A stretch of 64,000 nucleotides of DNA from Sinorhizobium sp. A49 (GTDB lineage Bacteria; Pseudomonadota; Alphaproteobacteria; Rhizobiales; Rhizobiaceae), in NCBI RefSeq assembly GCF_002002725.1, contig NZ_MUNW01000059.1:327675-391674 (forward strand), in the 5' to 3' direction. The notes beneath the pieces are model-generated. The model saw only the letters and a list, made by a program, of their open reading frames with translations, searched no databases and was not told where the DNA came from. The position numbers were made by a program, and so were the translations under genes. Below, piece by piece: positions 1 through 7,884 of the stretch (the first letter of the stretch is position 1; each line of letters begins with the position of its first letter).

Positions 1-1
1 G

Positions 2-475
2 GGGAACTTCCACACGCTGGTTGCCGGCGAGGTCTACCGGTCGGCCCAGCCGAGTTCGCGTTCGATTGCCGCCTATTCGAAGGCCTACGGCATCCGCACC
101 ATTCTCAACCTGCGCGGCGAGAGCGATGCCCGCTGGTACCGCGACGAAGCGGCAGCCGCCCAGCGCAACGGCATCCGTCTCATCAATTTCCCGATGTCCT
201 CGTCATCGGCCATCAGCCTGAAGCAAACAGAAGCGCTGATGGCGATCCTGCGCGATGCGCCGAAGCCGCTCTTGATCCATTGCAAGGCCGGCGCCGACCG
301 GACCGGCCTGGTGTCGACGATCTACCTGCAGCAGATTGCCGGCGTGGATGAAGAGACGGCCGAATGGCAGCTGTCGCCGATCTACGGCCATGTGGCACTG
401 CCCTATCTTTCCTCGACCTTCGCCATGGACGAAACCTGGGAAGCGCTGGAGAAATCCTTCGGGCTCGACAGCTAG
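2..475 (+). CDS. Tyrosine/dual-specificity phosphatase family protein (5' truncated)
   Basis: The window opens inside this gene; 157 codons are visible and the true start lies upstream. The signature HCKAGADRTG matches the CX5R phosphate-binding loop of cysteine phosphatases, with the nucleophilic Cys and the phosphate-binding Arg both present. The upstream segment GEVYRSAQPS and the block ILNLRGE fit the bacterial DSP/PTP-like family (COG2365-like), in which a YRSAQP-type motif precedes the catalytic loop. A likely role is dephosphorylation of a tyrosine-phosphorylated protein or a phosphoinositide-like substrate, but the substrate cannot be told from sequence. It ends four bases from the convergent MarR gene, with no clear terminator between them. 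Confidence 0.8.
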   Translation, partial: GNFHTLVAGEVYRSAQPSSRSIAAYSKAYGIRTILNLRGESDARWYRDEAAAAQRNGIRLINFPMSSSSAISLKQTEALMAILRDAPKPLLIHCKAGADRTGLVSTIYLQQIAGVDEETAEWQLSPIYGHVALPYLSSTFAMDETWEALEKSFGLDS

Positions 476-479
476 AGTT

Positions 480-935
480 CTATCGCAATTTAGCGAGCAG
501 CCGCGCCAGTTCCCGCGCATCGTCCGCACTCAGCTTCGCGCCGACATGCGCCTCGATCGAGGCAGCATAGACCTGCCACATGCGCGCGCGTGTCGCGCGC
601 CCCTCATCGGTGACAACCACCCAGCGCCCGCGGCCATCGGCGTCAAAAGTCTCGCGACGAACAAACCCTTCCCGTTCAAGCCGATCGATCAGGCGCGAGA
701 GGTTATATTGGGCAAGCAGGGTGCGGGACTCGATTTCGAAGGGGCGCAGCTTGCCGCCGTCCGCCTGTGCCAGTTCCCAGAGTACGTCGTACCAGCTAAG
801 CGGCGGCAGGCCAGCCTTCTTGAAGTCGGCTTCGATCTCCTGGAGCACGCGCCGCTGCGCGCGCATCAGACCGATCCAGGCCTGTGTGGCGCCCGGGGTG
901 GGCCGTGGCTCTCCGGTGTCCGAAAAATCGCTCAT
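480..935 (-). CDS. MarR-family transcriptional regulator
   Basis: The 151-residue protein has the winged-helix layout of MarR regulators: an N-terminal dimerisation helix, the segment LAQYNLSRLIDRLEREGFVRRE as recognition helix region, and a wing around DADGRGRWVVVTDEGR. I chose ATG at 935 (MSDFSDTGEP) over an upstream in-frame ATG because the extra 19 residues do not resemble the family. It is divergent from a glutathione S-transferase gene, and the 84-bp gap holds two short palindromes, so it probably represses itself and the GST in response to an electrophile or phenolic ligand. The ligand is unknown. Confidence 0.85.
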   Translation of the reverse strand: MSDFSDTGEPRPTPGATQAWIGLMRAQRRVLQEIEADFKKAGLPPLSWYDVLWELAQADGGKLRPFEIESRTLLAQYNLSRLIDRLEREGFVRRETFDADGRGRWVVVTDEGRATRARMWQVYAASIEAHVGAKLSADDARELARLLAKLR

Positions 936-936
936 A

Positions 937-950
937 GATGCAGTTACATC
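937..950. promoter_or_regulatory. Candidate MarR operator 1
   Basis: GATGCAGTTACATC is an inverted repeat of the form GATGyA-N2-TrCATC lying just upstream of the marR start. A related palindrome sits 43 bp away (centre to centre, about four helical turns). Both carry an ATGCA half-site, as expected for two dimers of the same regulator in a divergent promoter. Confidence 0.45.
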
Positions 951-980
951 GATCTTGAAATCATTGGCAAGCGCACATAC

Positions 981-992
981 ATGCAAATGCAT
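981..992. promoter_or_regulatory. Candidate MarR operator 2
   Basis: ATGCAAATGCAT is a perfect 5-bp inverted repeat with a 2-base centre, 28 bp upstream of the GST start codon. Position and similarity to the palindrome at 937-950 suggest it overlaps the GST promoter. Confidence 0.45.
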
Positions 993-1019
993 CTACTTGA
1001 CCAACCCAGGAGATCGCCC

Positions 1020-1694
1020 ATGACGAGTGCCCTCACCCTGATCAGCCATCACCTCTGCCCCTATGTGCAGCGGGCTGCAATCGCCCTTGCCGAGAAGAAT
1101 GTCGCCTTCGATCGCATCAACATCGATCTCGCCGCCAAGCCGGACTGGTTTCTAAAGATTTCGCCGCTCGGCAAGGTGCCTTTGCTGCAGATCCCCCAGG
1201 ACACCGGTGAAGCCGCGCTGTTCGAAAGCTCGGTGATCTGTGAATATCTCGAGGAAACCCAGGCCGGCGCCAGGCTGCACCCGACCGACGCGCTCGAACG
1301 GGCGCGCCACCGTGGCTGGATGGAATACGGCTCCTCGATTCTGTCGGACCTCTGGGGCTTCGAGACCACCGGGGACGCCGAAACCTTCGAGCAGAAGCGC
1401 CAGGCGGTCGCGGCAAAGTTCGCGACGGTCGAAACCGTGCTCGGCGACGGCCCTTATTTCGCCGGAAACGACTTCTCGCTGGTGGATGCGGTCTTTGCGC
1501 CGATCTTCCGTTACTTCGATCTTTTCGACACGCTGGTCGACCACAAGATTTTCAATGGGCTTACCCGCGTTTCCGCCTTGCGGCAGGCCCTGGCGGAACG
1601 CCCGAGCGTCAGGAAGGCCGTGGCCGCTGACTACGGCGAGCGCCTGATGGTCTTCCTGAAGCAGCACGACGCCTATCTGCTGCGCGCGCAATAG
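1020..1694 (+). CDS. Glutathione S-transferase family protein
   Basis: A 224-residue cytosolic GST. The N-terminal thioredoxin-like domain shows LISHHLCPYVQRAAIALAEK with the CPY-type active-site region and the cis-proline segment GKVPLLQ, followed by the glutathione-binding ESSVICEYLEE motif. The C-terminal half is the usual all-helical domain, including DFSLVDAVFAPIFRY. The reading frame is open for another 228 codons upstream, but ATG at 1020 follows AGGAG (1008-1012) and gives the normal GST length. It probably conjugates or reduces an electrophile, under control of the divergent MarR protein. Confidence 0.88.
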   Translation: MTSALTLISHHLCPYVQRAAIALAEKNVAFDRINIDLAAKPDWFLKISPLGKVPLLQIPQDTGEAALFESSVICEYLEETQAGARLHPTDALERARHRGWMEYGSSILSDLWGFETTGDAETFEQKRQAVAAKFATVETVLGDGPYFAGNDFSLVDAVFAPIFRYFDLFDTLVDHKIFNGLTRVSALRQALAERPSVRKAVAADYGERLMVFLKQHDAYLLRAQ

Positions 1695-1773
1695 AGCGCG
1701 TGCCTCACCGGCCCTTCTTTTTCGGCGCGCGCCGTCCTATGACGGATGCAAACCTTCTGGAGGAGAAGTGCCC

Positions 1774-2661
1774 GTGCCTGATATGACGTCGACCCTGACG
1801 ATACTGCAGCCTTATCCCGGCATCTTTGCCTATTACGACGGGCGGATTGCCGGGACACGGCTGCATTCGGAGGGACCGAACTGGCTGGACGACGGCGCCT
1901 ATGCGCTCGGTGTCGCGTCCTATGCCATCGTCGATGGCGGCGAGGCACTCGTCTACGACACCCACATCTCCCTGCCCCATGCGCAAGCCATTCGCGCTCA
2001 CCTCGAAGGCCTCGGCGTCACCTCGATCCGGGTCGTGCTCAGCCATTGGCACAAGGACCACGTCGCCGGAAACGCCGTTTTTGCCGATTGCGAGATCATC
2101 GCACTGGCGTTGACGGCAGAACGGCTTGCCGAGAACCGCGGAAAAATCGAAACGGCGACGCCGCCGATCCACCCCCTCGTCATGCCCACCTGCCTGTTCG
2201 AAGGAAGGCTCGACCTGAAAGTCGGGCAGCGGACGGTGGAACTGCACCACTTCGCCATTCACAGCGCCGACGGCAACGTCCTCTGGCTGCCTGAGGAAAA
2301 GCTGCTCCTGGCCGGCGACACCGTCGAAGACTGCGCCACCTTCATCGCCGAGGCCGAGCACGTCGCCACGCACATTGACGAACTGAAGCGGCTGCGGCTC
2401 TTGCCGATCGCCCACATCCTGCCGAGCCATGGCGACCGCGACCGCATCTCCGCCGGCGGCTACGACGGCACGCTCATCGATGCGAACCGACGCTACCTCG
2501 AACGCTTGATGGAAGCGGCCGCGGAGGGGATCCCGATCGGGCCGCTCAAGGACTTTGCCGCCGAGGAGATCGCTACCGGTTCGATCCTCTATTTCGAGCC
2601 CTATGAGGAAGTCCACGACAGCAATGTCGCCAGAATGCGTGCGGCGGCGGCCCGCAACTGA
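1774..2661 (+). CDS. Metallo-beta-lactamase fold hydrolase
   Basis: This 295-residue protein has the metal-binding signature HWHKDH (about residues 91-96, HxHxDH), a later histidine in the HHFAIHSADG region, the bridging Asp in LLAGDTVEDC and a final His in LPSHGDRD. These are the six ligands of the binuclear zinc centre of MBL-fold hydrolases. I preferred GTG at 1774 because the strong GGAGGAG at 1759-1765 is eight bases away; GTG at 1768 is too close, and ATG at 1783 is also possible. The substrate is not evident. It follows the GST gene by 79 bp and may be co-transcribed. Confidence 0.85.
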   Translation: MPDMTSTLTILQPYPGIFAYYDGRIAGTRLHSEGPNWLDDGAYALGVASYAIVDGGEALVYDTHISLPHAQAIRAHLEGLGVTSIRVVLSHWHKDHVAGNAVFADCEIIALALTAERLAENRGKIETATPPIHPLVMPTCLFEGRLDLKVGQRTVELHHFAIHSADGNVLWLPEEKLLLAGDTVEDCATFIAEAEHVATHIDELKRLRLLPIAHILPSHGDRDRISAGGYDGTLIDANRRYLERLMEAAAEGIPIGPLKDFAAEEIATGSILYFEPYEEVHDSNVARMRAAAARN

Positions 2662-2741
2662 GGTTTGCAACCGCCAGCCTTCATTTTCGCCGCAAACAGC
2701 ACTAAGTCTTGTTCGTCCGATTTCATAACGACAGGCAGATC

Positions 2742-3995
2742 ATGACCTATCCCGCCAACACCCCCACCCCGATCGATCCGGTCAAACTCGACAAGCTCGC
2801 GGAAGTCGCCATAAAGGTCGGCCTGCAGCTTGAGAAGGGCCAGGACCTGGTGATGACGGCGCCGATCGCGGCCATGCCGCTGGTGCGCGACATCACCAAA
2901 CATGCCTACAAGGCCGGCGCCGGCCTGGTGACGACCTTCTATTCCGACGAGGAAACGACGCTGGCGCGCTATGCCTATGCGCCCGACGAAAGCTTCGACC
3001 GGGCCAGCGACTGGCTTTACGAAGGCATGGCCAAGGCCTTTGCCGGCGGTGCGGCGCGCCTCGCCATCTCCGGCGACAACCCGATGATGCTGTCCGCCCA
3101 GGACCCGAGCAAGGTCGCGCGCGCCAACAAGGCCAATTCAATCGCCTACAAACCGGCGCTCGAAAAGATCTCGAACTTCGACATCAACTGGAACATCGTC
3201 TCCTATCCCAATCCCTCCTGGGCGCGGCTGGTGTTCCCGAACGATCCCGAGCCGATCGCGGTGGCAAAGCTGGCCAATGCCATCTTTGCCGCCTCACGCG
3301 TCGACCTCGACGATCCGGTTGCCGCCTGGAACGCACACAATGCCAACCTGGCGCGCCGCTCCGCCTGGCTGAACGGCGAACGCTTCACCGCGCTGCATTT
3401 CACCGGCCCCGGCACCGATCTCGTCGTCGGCCTGGCTGACGGCCATCTCTGGTGCGGCGGCGCGTCGGAAGCGAAAAACGGCATCATCTGCAACCCGAAC
3501 ATCCCGACCGAAGAGGTGTTCACCACGCCGCATGCGCTGCGCGTCGAAGGCTTTGTCTCCAGCACCAAGCCGCTGTCGCATCAGGGCACTCTGATCGACG
3601 ACATCCAGGTCCGCTTCGAAGGTGGGCGCATCGTCGAGGCGAAGGCGTCGCGTGGCGAGGAAGTGCTGAACAAGGTGCTCGATACGGACGAAGGCGCGCG
3701 CCGGCTCGGCGAAGTGGCGCTGGTGCCGCATTCCTCGCCGATCTCGGCAAGCGGTATCCTGTTCTACAACACGCTGTTTGATGAAAATGCCTCGTGCCAT
3801 ATCGCGCTCGGCCAGTGCTACTCGGGTTGCTTCGTCGACGACACCAAACTGACCCCGGAGCAGATCCGCGCCCAGGGCGGCAATTCAAGCCTGATCCATA
3901 TCGACTGGATGATCGGCTCCGGCCAGGTCGACATCGACGGCGTGCGCGCCGACGGCAGCCGCGTGCCGGTCATGCGTCAGGGCGAGTGGGCTTGA
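2742..3995 (+). CDS. M29 family aminopeptidase
   Basis: The 417-residue product matches M29 (AmpS/aminopeptidase T-type) metallo-aminopeptidases in length and in its conserved C-terminal half. The blocks IPTEEVFTTPHALRVEG, VALVPHSSPISASGILFYNTL, NASCHIALGQ and HIDWMIGSGQVDIDG supply the Glu, His, Tyr and Asp metal ligands and catalytic residues. It should be a cytosolic, dimeric enzyme removing N-terminal residues from peptides. ATG at 2742 is chosen over an upstream in-frame start. Its stop codon overlaps the start region of the next gene, indicating translational coupling. Confidence 0.92.
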   Translation: MTYPANTPTPIDPVKLDKLAEVAIKVGLQLEKGQDLVMTAPIAAMPLVRDITKHAYKAGAGLVTTFYSDEETTLARYAYAPDESFDRASDWLYEGMAKAFAGGAARLAISGDNPMMLSAQDPSKVARANKANSIAYKPALEKISNFDINWNIVSYPNPSWARLVFPNDPEPIAVAKLANAIFAASRVDLDDPVAAWNAHNANLARRSAWLNGERFTALHFTGPGTDLVVGLADGHLWCGGASEAKNGIICNPNIPTEEVFTTPHALRVEGFVSSTKPLSHQGTLIDDIQVRFEGGRIVEAKASRGEEVLNKVLDTDEGARRLGEVALVPHSSPISASGILFYNTLFDENASCHIALGQCYSGCFVDDTKLTPEQIRAQGGNSSLIHIDWMIGSGQVDIDGVRADGSRVPVMRQGEWA

Positions 3996-4786
3996 CGCGA
4001 CTTGGCGTCATCGGTGGCGGGGGCTGGCTGGGCAAGGCCCTGCTCTTGCCCGCCCTTGCCGATGGCGTGATTGCCGGGGAGGCGCTGACAGTCTCCTCGC
4101 GCAGCGGCACCGCGGCGGGCTTCGCTCCCTGGCCAGCTGTCCGCCAGACGAAGGACAATGCCGCGCTTGCTGGCGATGCGGATGTGGTGATGCTGTCGGT
4201 GCGCCCGCAGGATCTCGACGCCATAACGCTCGATCTCTCCGGCAAACTCATCATTTCGGTGATGGCGATGGTTTCGCTTGACGACCTTGCCGCCCGCTTC
4301 AAGGCTCGCCGCATCATCCGGGCGATGCCGAACGCTGCCGCCGAAAAGCGGCTCTCTTTCACGCCCTGGCTTGCCAGCTCCGATGCAACGGATGCGGATT
4401 GCGTGTTCGCCGAACGTTTCTTCAATGCATCCGGCCAAGCCCAAAGGATCGGGACGGAGGCAGAGCTCGACTATTTTACGGCGCTGACCGGCTCCGGCCC
4501 CGCCTTTCTCGCCGCCTTTGCCGATGCCATGATCTCCGACGCCGTGGCGAAAGGAATAGGGCGTGGCATCGCCGAGCGGGCCGTGCGCCAACTCTTCCTC
4601 GGCGGCAGCGCGCTCATGGCCGACAGCGAGCAGACGCCCGCCGAAATCGTACAAGCTTTCCTCGACTACGCCGGCACGACCGCCGCCGGGCTTGAGGCCA
4701 TGGCCGCGGCCGATATCCGCACGCCGATCGCACACGGTCTGAGGGCCGCCGCGGCAAAGGCAGCGGCCGGTACGCGAAAGCAATAG
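3986..4786 (+). CDS. Pyrroline-5-carboxylate reductase-like protein
   Basis: The 266-residue protein starts with a Rossmann motif (LGVIGGGGWLGKALL) and carries the C-terminal ProC dimer segment with TALTGSGPAFLAAFADAM, a hallmark of pyrroline-5-carboxylate reductases. GTG at 3986 overlaps the end of the aminopeptidase gene by 10 bases; TTG at 3992 is an alternative. No methionine codon is available near the expected start. It would reduce pyrroline-5-carboxylate to proline with NAD(P)H. Several residues around the nucleotide loop differ from housekeeping ProC (GGGGWLG rather than GxGxMA), so a paralogue acting on a related cyclic imine is possible. Coupling to a peptidase suggests peptide or proline turnover. 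Confidence 0.78.
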   Translation: MGLTRLGVIGGGGWLGKALLLPALADGVIAGEALTVSSRSGTAAGFAPWPAVRQTKDNAALAGDADVVMLSVRPQDLDAITLDLSGKLIISVMAMVSLDDLAARFKARRIIRAMPNAAAEKRLSFTPWLASSDATDADCVFAERFFNASGQAQRIGTEAELDYFTALTGSGPAFLAAFADAMISDAVAKGIGRGIAERAVRQLFLGGSALMADSEQTPAEIVQAFLDYAGTTAAGLEAMAAADIRTPIAHGLRAAAAKAAAGTRKQ

Positions 4787-4879
4787 GTCAGCCGCATTTC
4801 CCTGAAACGCTCGCTCTGCGTTGCGGCCCCATGTTTCTCAAATTTTCGAACGAGCCCGTCCGGTGGCAGGCTCGACCTT

Positions 4880-5749
4880 TCATGCACGGGCCGGCCGAAC
4901 CCGAGGCGCCAGCTGGCTCAGCCAGACGCTTATGAGCACAACCAGAATACCGAGTGCCTGGATCGGCGTCAGACGCTCATCGAGCACGCCCCAACCGAGC
5001 AGGATGGCGACAACAGGGCTGAGGAAGCCGAGCGGCGCCACGGCCGAAGGCTCAAGGCGCGACAGCCCGCGGAACCAGAGCAGATAGGTGAAGGCAGCGC
5101 CAACAAGGCCGAGATAGGCAAGGCCCCCGTAGTTCGCCACAGTCAACGACGGCAGCGCCGGCTCAAAGAACAGCGCGACCGGCACCAGCAGCACGCCACC
5201 GGCGGCAAGCTGCCAGGCGGTGAAGGTCAAGGGCGGCACCGGCGGTGCCCAGTGGCGGCTCAAAACCGTGCCGAAGGCCATGGATACGGCACCGGCAAGA
5301 CCGGCAAGGACGCCGAGCGGATCAAGCGTTGCGCCCGGTGTCAGCACCAGCAGGCCGACGCCGACGATGCCAGCAAGGCCGGCGACGATGCTGAGCGCCC
5401 GGATCGGCGACCCCAGAAAGACGCGCGACAGGAGAATGACGATCAAAGGCTGGATCGCGCCGACGGTCGCGGCCACGCCGCCCGGTAACCGATAGGCGGA
5501 GACGAACAGCATCGCCCAGAAGAACGAGAAGTTGAGCGCGCCGAGCAGGAAGGTGCGCGGCCACCAGATGCCGGAAGGCAGCCGGCGAACGATGAGGAGG
5601 AGCAACAGCCCCGCCGGCAGGGCGCGCAGCATGGCGACCGTCAGTGGGTATCCCGGCGGCAGCAACTCGGTCGTAACCAGATAGGTACTGCCCCAGACCG
5701 CCGGTGCGATCGCGGTCAAAGCGAGGTCGAGGTTGCGGGTCGCGATCAT
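4880..5749 (-). CDS. EamA/DMT-superfamily exporter
   Basis: The 289-residue protein is almost entirely hydrophobic, with ten predicted membrane segments arranged as two EamA repeats of about five helices each. Motifs AIAPAVWGSTYLVTTELL near the N terminus and LGLVGAAFTYLLWFRGL in the second repeat are typical of RhaT/YdcZ-type drug/metabolite transporters. It faces a MarR-family gene across a 105-bp gap carrying repeated TCAAGA elements, so expression is likely controlled by that regulator. The exported compound is unknown. Confidence 0.87.
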   Translation of the reverse strand: MIATRNLDLALTAIAPAVWGSTYLVTTELLPPGYPLTVAMLRALPAGLLLLLIVRRLPSGIWWPRTFLLGALNFSFFWAMLFVSAYRLPGGVAATVGAIQPLIVILLSRVFLGSPIRALSIVAGLAGIVGVGLLVLTPGATLDPLGVLAGLAGAVSMAFGTVLSRHWAPPVPPLTFTAWQLAAGGVLLVPVALFFEPALPSLTVANYGGLAYLGLVGAAFTYLLWFRGLSRLEPSAVAPLGFLSPVVAILLGWGVLDERLTPIQALGILVVLISVWLSQLAPRVRPARA

Positions 5750-5758
5750 ATCTTTACC

Positions 5759-5818
5759 TCAAGAATCTCTGCATCAAGATAAATTGACGATAACAGAGTT
5801 TCTCTCTACGTCAAGATA
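5759..5818. promoter_or_regulatory. Repeated TCAAGA(A/T) elements between DMT exporter and MarR gene
   Basis: TCAAGAAT at 5759-5766 and TCAAGATA at 5774-5781 and 5811-5818 are same-orientation repeats in the divergent promoter region. Spacings are 15 and 37 bp. They are candidate half-sites for the adjacent MarR regulator, but no full palindrome is obvious. Confidence 0.35.
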
Positions 5819-5854
5819 CTCTATAGCTGGAACAGGCGTGGCGGAGGCTTTGTT

Positions 5855-6337
5855 ATGGATCGTGTCGACAGGATATTGGCGCAATGGCACCGGGAACGGC
5901 CTGATCTCGACGTCTCGGCCATGGGGCTTCTCGGCCGCCTCGGACGATTGTCGACCCATATCGGCCGGGAGATCGAGAAGACATTTGCCGAACGCGGCCT
6001 TTCCTCATCGAGCTTCGACGTGCTCGCAACGCTGCGCCGCTCCGGCCCGCCCTACCGGCTTTCCCCCGGCGATCTGCTGGCGACCACCATGGTCAGTTCC
6101 GGCACGATGACCAATCGGATCGACCAGCTGGAGAAGGCGGGCCTGGTGGAGCGGCTCGACAATCCCGATGACCGGCGCGGCGTGATCATCGCCTTGACCG
6201 ACGAGGGGCTGAAACGCGTCGACGAGGCCGCGACCGCCCATGTGGCCAACCAACACCGGGTCGTTTCCGAGCTGTCGCCCGAGGAGCGGGCCAACCTCGA
6301 CGCGCTGTTGCGCAAGTATCTCGCGGCTTTCGAATAG
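5855..6337 (+). CDS. MarR-family transcriptional regulator
   Basis: A 160-residue MarR protein. The recognition region MVSSGTMTNRIDQLEKAGLVERL and wing NPDDRRGVIIALTDEG are strongly conserved for this family. ATG at 5855 follows GGAGG about eight bases upstream. It is divergent from the DMT exporter, the classic arrangement in which a MarR protein represses an efflux gene until a ligand binds. The ligand cannot be deduced. Confidence 0.9.
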   Translation: MDRVDRILAQWHRERPDLDVSAMGLLGRLGRLSTHIGREIEKTFAERGLSSSSFDVLATLRRSGPPYRLSPGDLLATTMVSSGTMTNRIDQLEKAGLVERLDNPDDRRGVIIALTDEGLKRVDEAATAHVANQHRVVSELSPEERANLDALLRKYLAAFE

Positions 6338-6369
6338 AGCGGGCGAATAGACCGGGGGAACAGGCCGAC

Positions 6370-6960
6370 TCAGATGCTTGCTGCCAGCCGGCGCACGCGG
6401 GCCAGATGCGCCTTGCGCTTATCGTCGGTTGCCCGGTCCATGTCGTGCAGGCTGAGCATGCGGAAATCGAGACCCTTGGCGCAGAAGGCGGCAATGCCGC
6501 GTTTCAACAGCCGGCGCACGGGATTACCCATATAGAGATGCACCACCCACCAGGGCGATCCCGTCGTCGTCAGCGCCCAGAACAGCTTGATGTTCTTCAG
6601 CCGCGGGATGATGCGGCCGCCTGCCGGATCATTGTCGAAGGCGACGCCCGGCACGAAGACGCGATCGAAGAAGCCCTTCAGGATCGCCGGGAAATTGAAC
6701 CACCATTGCGGAAAGACCAGAACGATCCCATCGGCTGCCTGCAGCCGCGCGATCAGGCCGGCCGTCAGGCTGGTGTCGTAGTGGTCGCTGAAGTAGCTGC
6801 CACGCTCCGCCTTGCTCAGCCTCGGATCGAAATCCTCCCGATAAAGGTCGAGCAGATCGACGGAATGACCACCGGCGACAAGCGCCTCATTCGCTTCGCG
6901 GGCGACGCTTGCGGCAAAGCTGTCTTCAAGCGGGTGGGCAAGCACGAGCAGAATGCGCAT
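6370..6960 (-). CDS. NAD(P)H-dependent quinone oxidoreductase-type flavoprotein
   Basis: The 196-residue protein has the flavodoxin-like fold of the NQO/MdaB/KefF family: an N-terminal ILLVLAHPLEDSFAASV phosphate-binding loop, VFPQWWFNFPAILKGFFDRVF for the flavin/substrate region, and LTTTGSPWWV for the second flavin loop. Such enzymes carry out two-electron reduction of quinones with FAD or FMN. ATG at 6960 (MRILLVLAHP) is chosen; an earlier in-frame start adds eight unrelated residues. It is convergent with the MarR gene at its 3' side. Confidence 0.87.
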   Translation of the reverse strand: MRILLVLAHPLEDSFAASVAREANEALVAGGHSVDLLDLYREDFDPRLSKAERGSYFSDHYDTSLTAGLIARLQAADGIVLVFPQWWFNFPAILKGFFDRVFVPGVAFDNDPAGGRIIPRLKNIKLFWALTTTGSPWWVVHLYMGNPVRRLLKRGIAAFCAKGLDFRMLSLHDMDRATDDKRKAHLARVRRLAASI

Positions 6961-7145
6961 CGATTGTTCCCTATGGAATAACATCTGGCGTCGAAACGAT
7001 CGCAGAACAAATGCTGTGAAAAATCAGCTCGTTGCAACCAAATTCGCTCCACCCGCAAAGAACGGTGCCTTTCCAGGACGGGCAAGCCGACGTCGGCAAG
7101 TCAGCGCGTTTCCGGCGTATGCAGTATCCACCAAGGCCCGTCCAT

Positions 7146-7730
7146 TCAGACGGGCCGGTCGGTGCGCGACACGCGCGCCTCCAGCGCAAGCTCTTCGAAA
7201 ACGGATGGTGAGCGGCGCGACGCCCAGGCCGACATCAATAGCGCAACGTTCTCTTCAACGGGCCGTGCCGAAGAAAGCTCAAGGTCGTAGCGCTGCCCCT
7301 CGTGGATCCGGTGGAAATCGTCTGCGGCACTACCGATCGGCCTGTCCGCGCGCAGCGTTTCCCGTCGGACGAGTTCGTCGAGCTCGCAGTGAAGCCCGAC
7401 AAAGAAGACGTCGAATGGCTGCAGCATCACCGCCAGGTCAGACGCCCATTGTGGCTCTTCGAGAATGTGTTCCAGCAGGAGATTATTGCCGGCCGCAGCG
7501 TAGGCGACCAGCGAGCGGTGGAATCCATCGAAGAAACGGGCCCGATATTCCTTCCAGCGAAAGTCGCCGCGCCGGAACCGTTCCATCGGTACCATGCCCG
7601 AGTCGCGAAGATGATCGATCGAGACATGCCAGAACGGCTCGTTGAGCTGTGCCTGGACCGCACGCGCCAGCGTGGATTTTCCGCTACTGGACGCGCCATG
7701 AATGAAGATGATCCTGGCGCGTTCGACCAT
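7146..7730 (-). CDS. Chloramphenicol phosphotransferase-like P-loop kinase
   Basis: The 194-residue protein begins IIFIHGASSSGKSTLARAV, a Walker A motif, and continues with the DHLRDSGM segment characteristic of the CPT (chloramphenicol 3-O-phosphotransferase-like) family. Length agrees with the family. Start ATG at 7730 is preceded by GGGAGGGAG on the minus strand. Family members phosphorylate small hydroxyl-bearing molecules, but most homologues have no proven substrate, and antibiotic resistance should not be assumed. Neighbours give no pathway hint. Confidence 0.8.
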   Translation of the reverse strand: MVERARIIFIHGASSSGKSTLARAVQAQLNEPFWHVSIDHLRDSGMVPMERFRRGDFRWKEYRARFFDGFHRSLVAYAAAGNNLLLEHILEEPQWASDLAVMLQPFDVFFVGLHCELDELVRRETLRADRPIGSAADDFHRIHEGQRYDLELSSARPVEENVALLMSAWASRRSPSVFEELALEARVSRTDRPV

Positions 7731-7884
7731 GTCTGCTCTCCCTCCCAACCGAGTGCCGCCGCCGGCCGCGTTATGCGATCTCGATGACAGCGAGATGAAA
7801 GGTCAGGCGCCGCCAAAACCTTTCAGCGGGCTTCGACCCCCTCCGCAACGGACCGCTTTCGCGATGGGATGTCGCAACGCCTCG

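Noticed and set aside
336..1019. 228-codon in-frame extension of the GST gene upstream
   Set aside because: It overlaps the phosphatase and MarR genes and does not resemble a GST; ATG 1020 with AGGAG gives the normal length.
7146..7730. CPT-like gene as a chloramphenicol resistance determinant
   Set aside because: Family membership only; most homologues have unknown substrates and the context gives no resistance signal.
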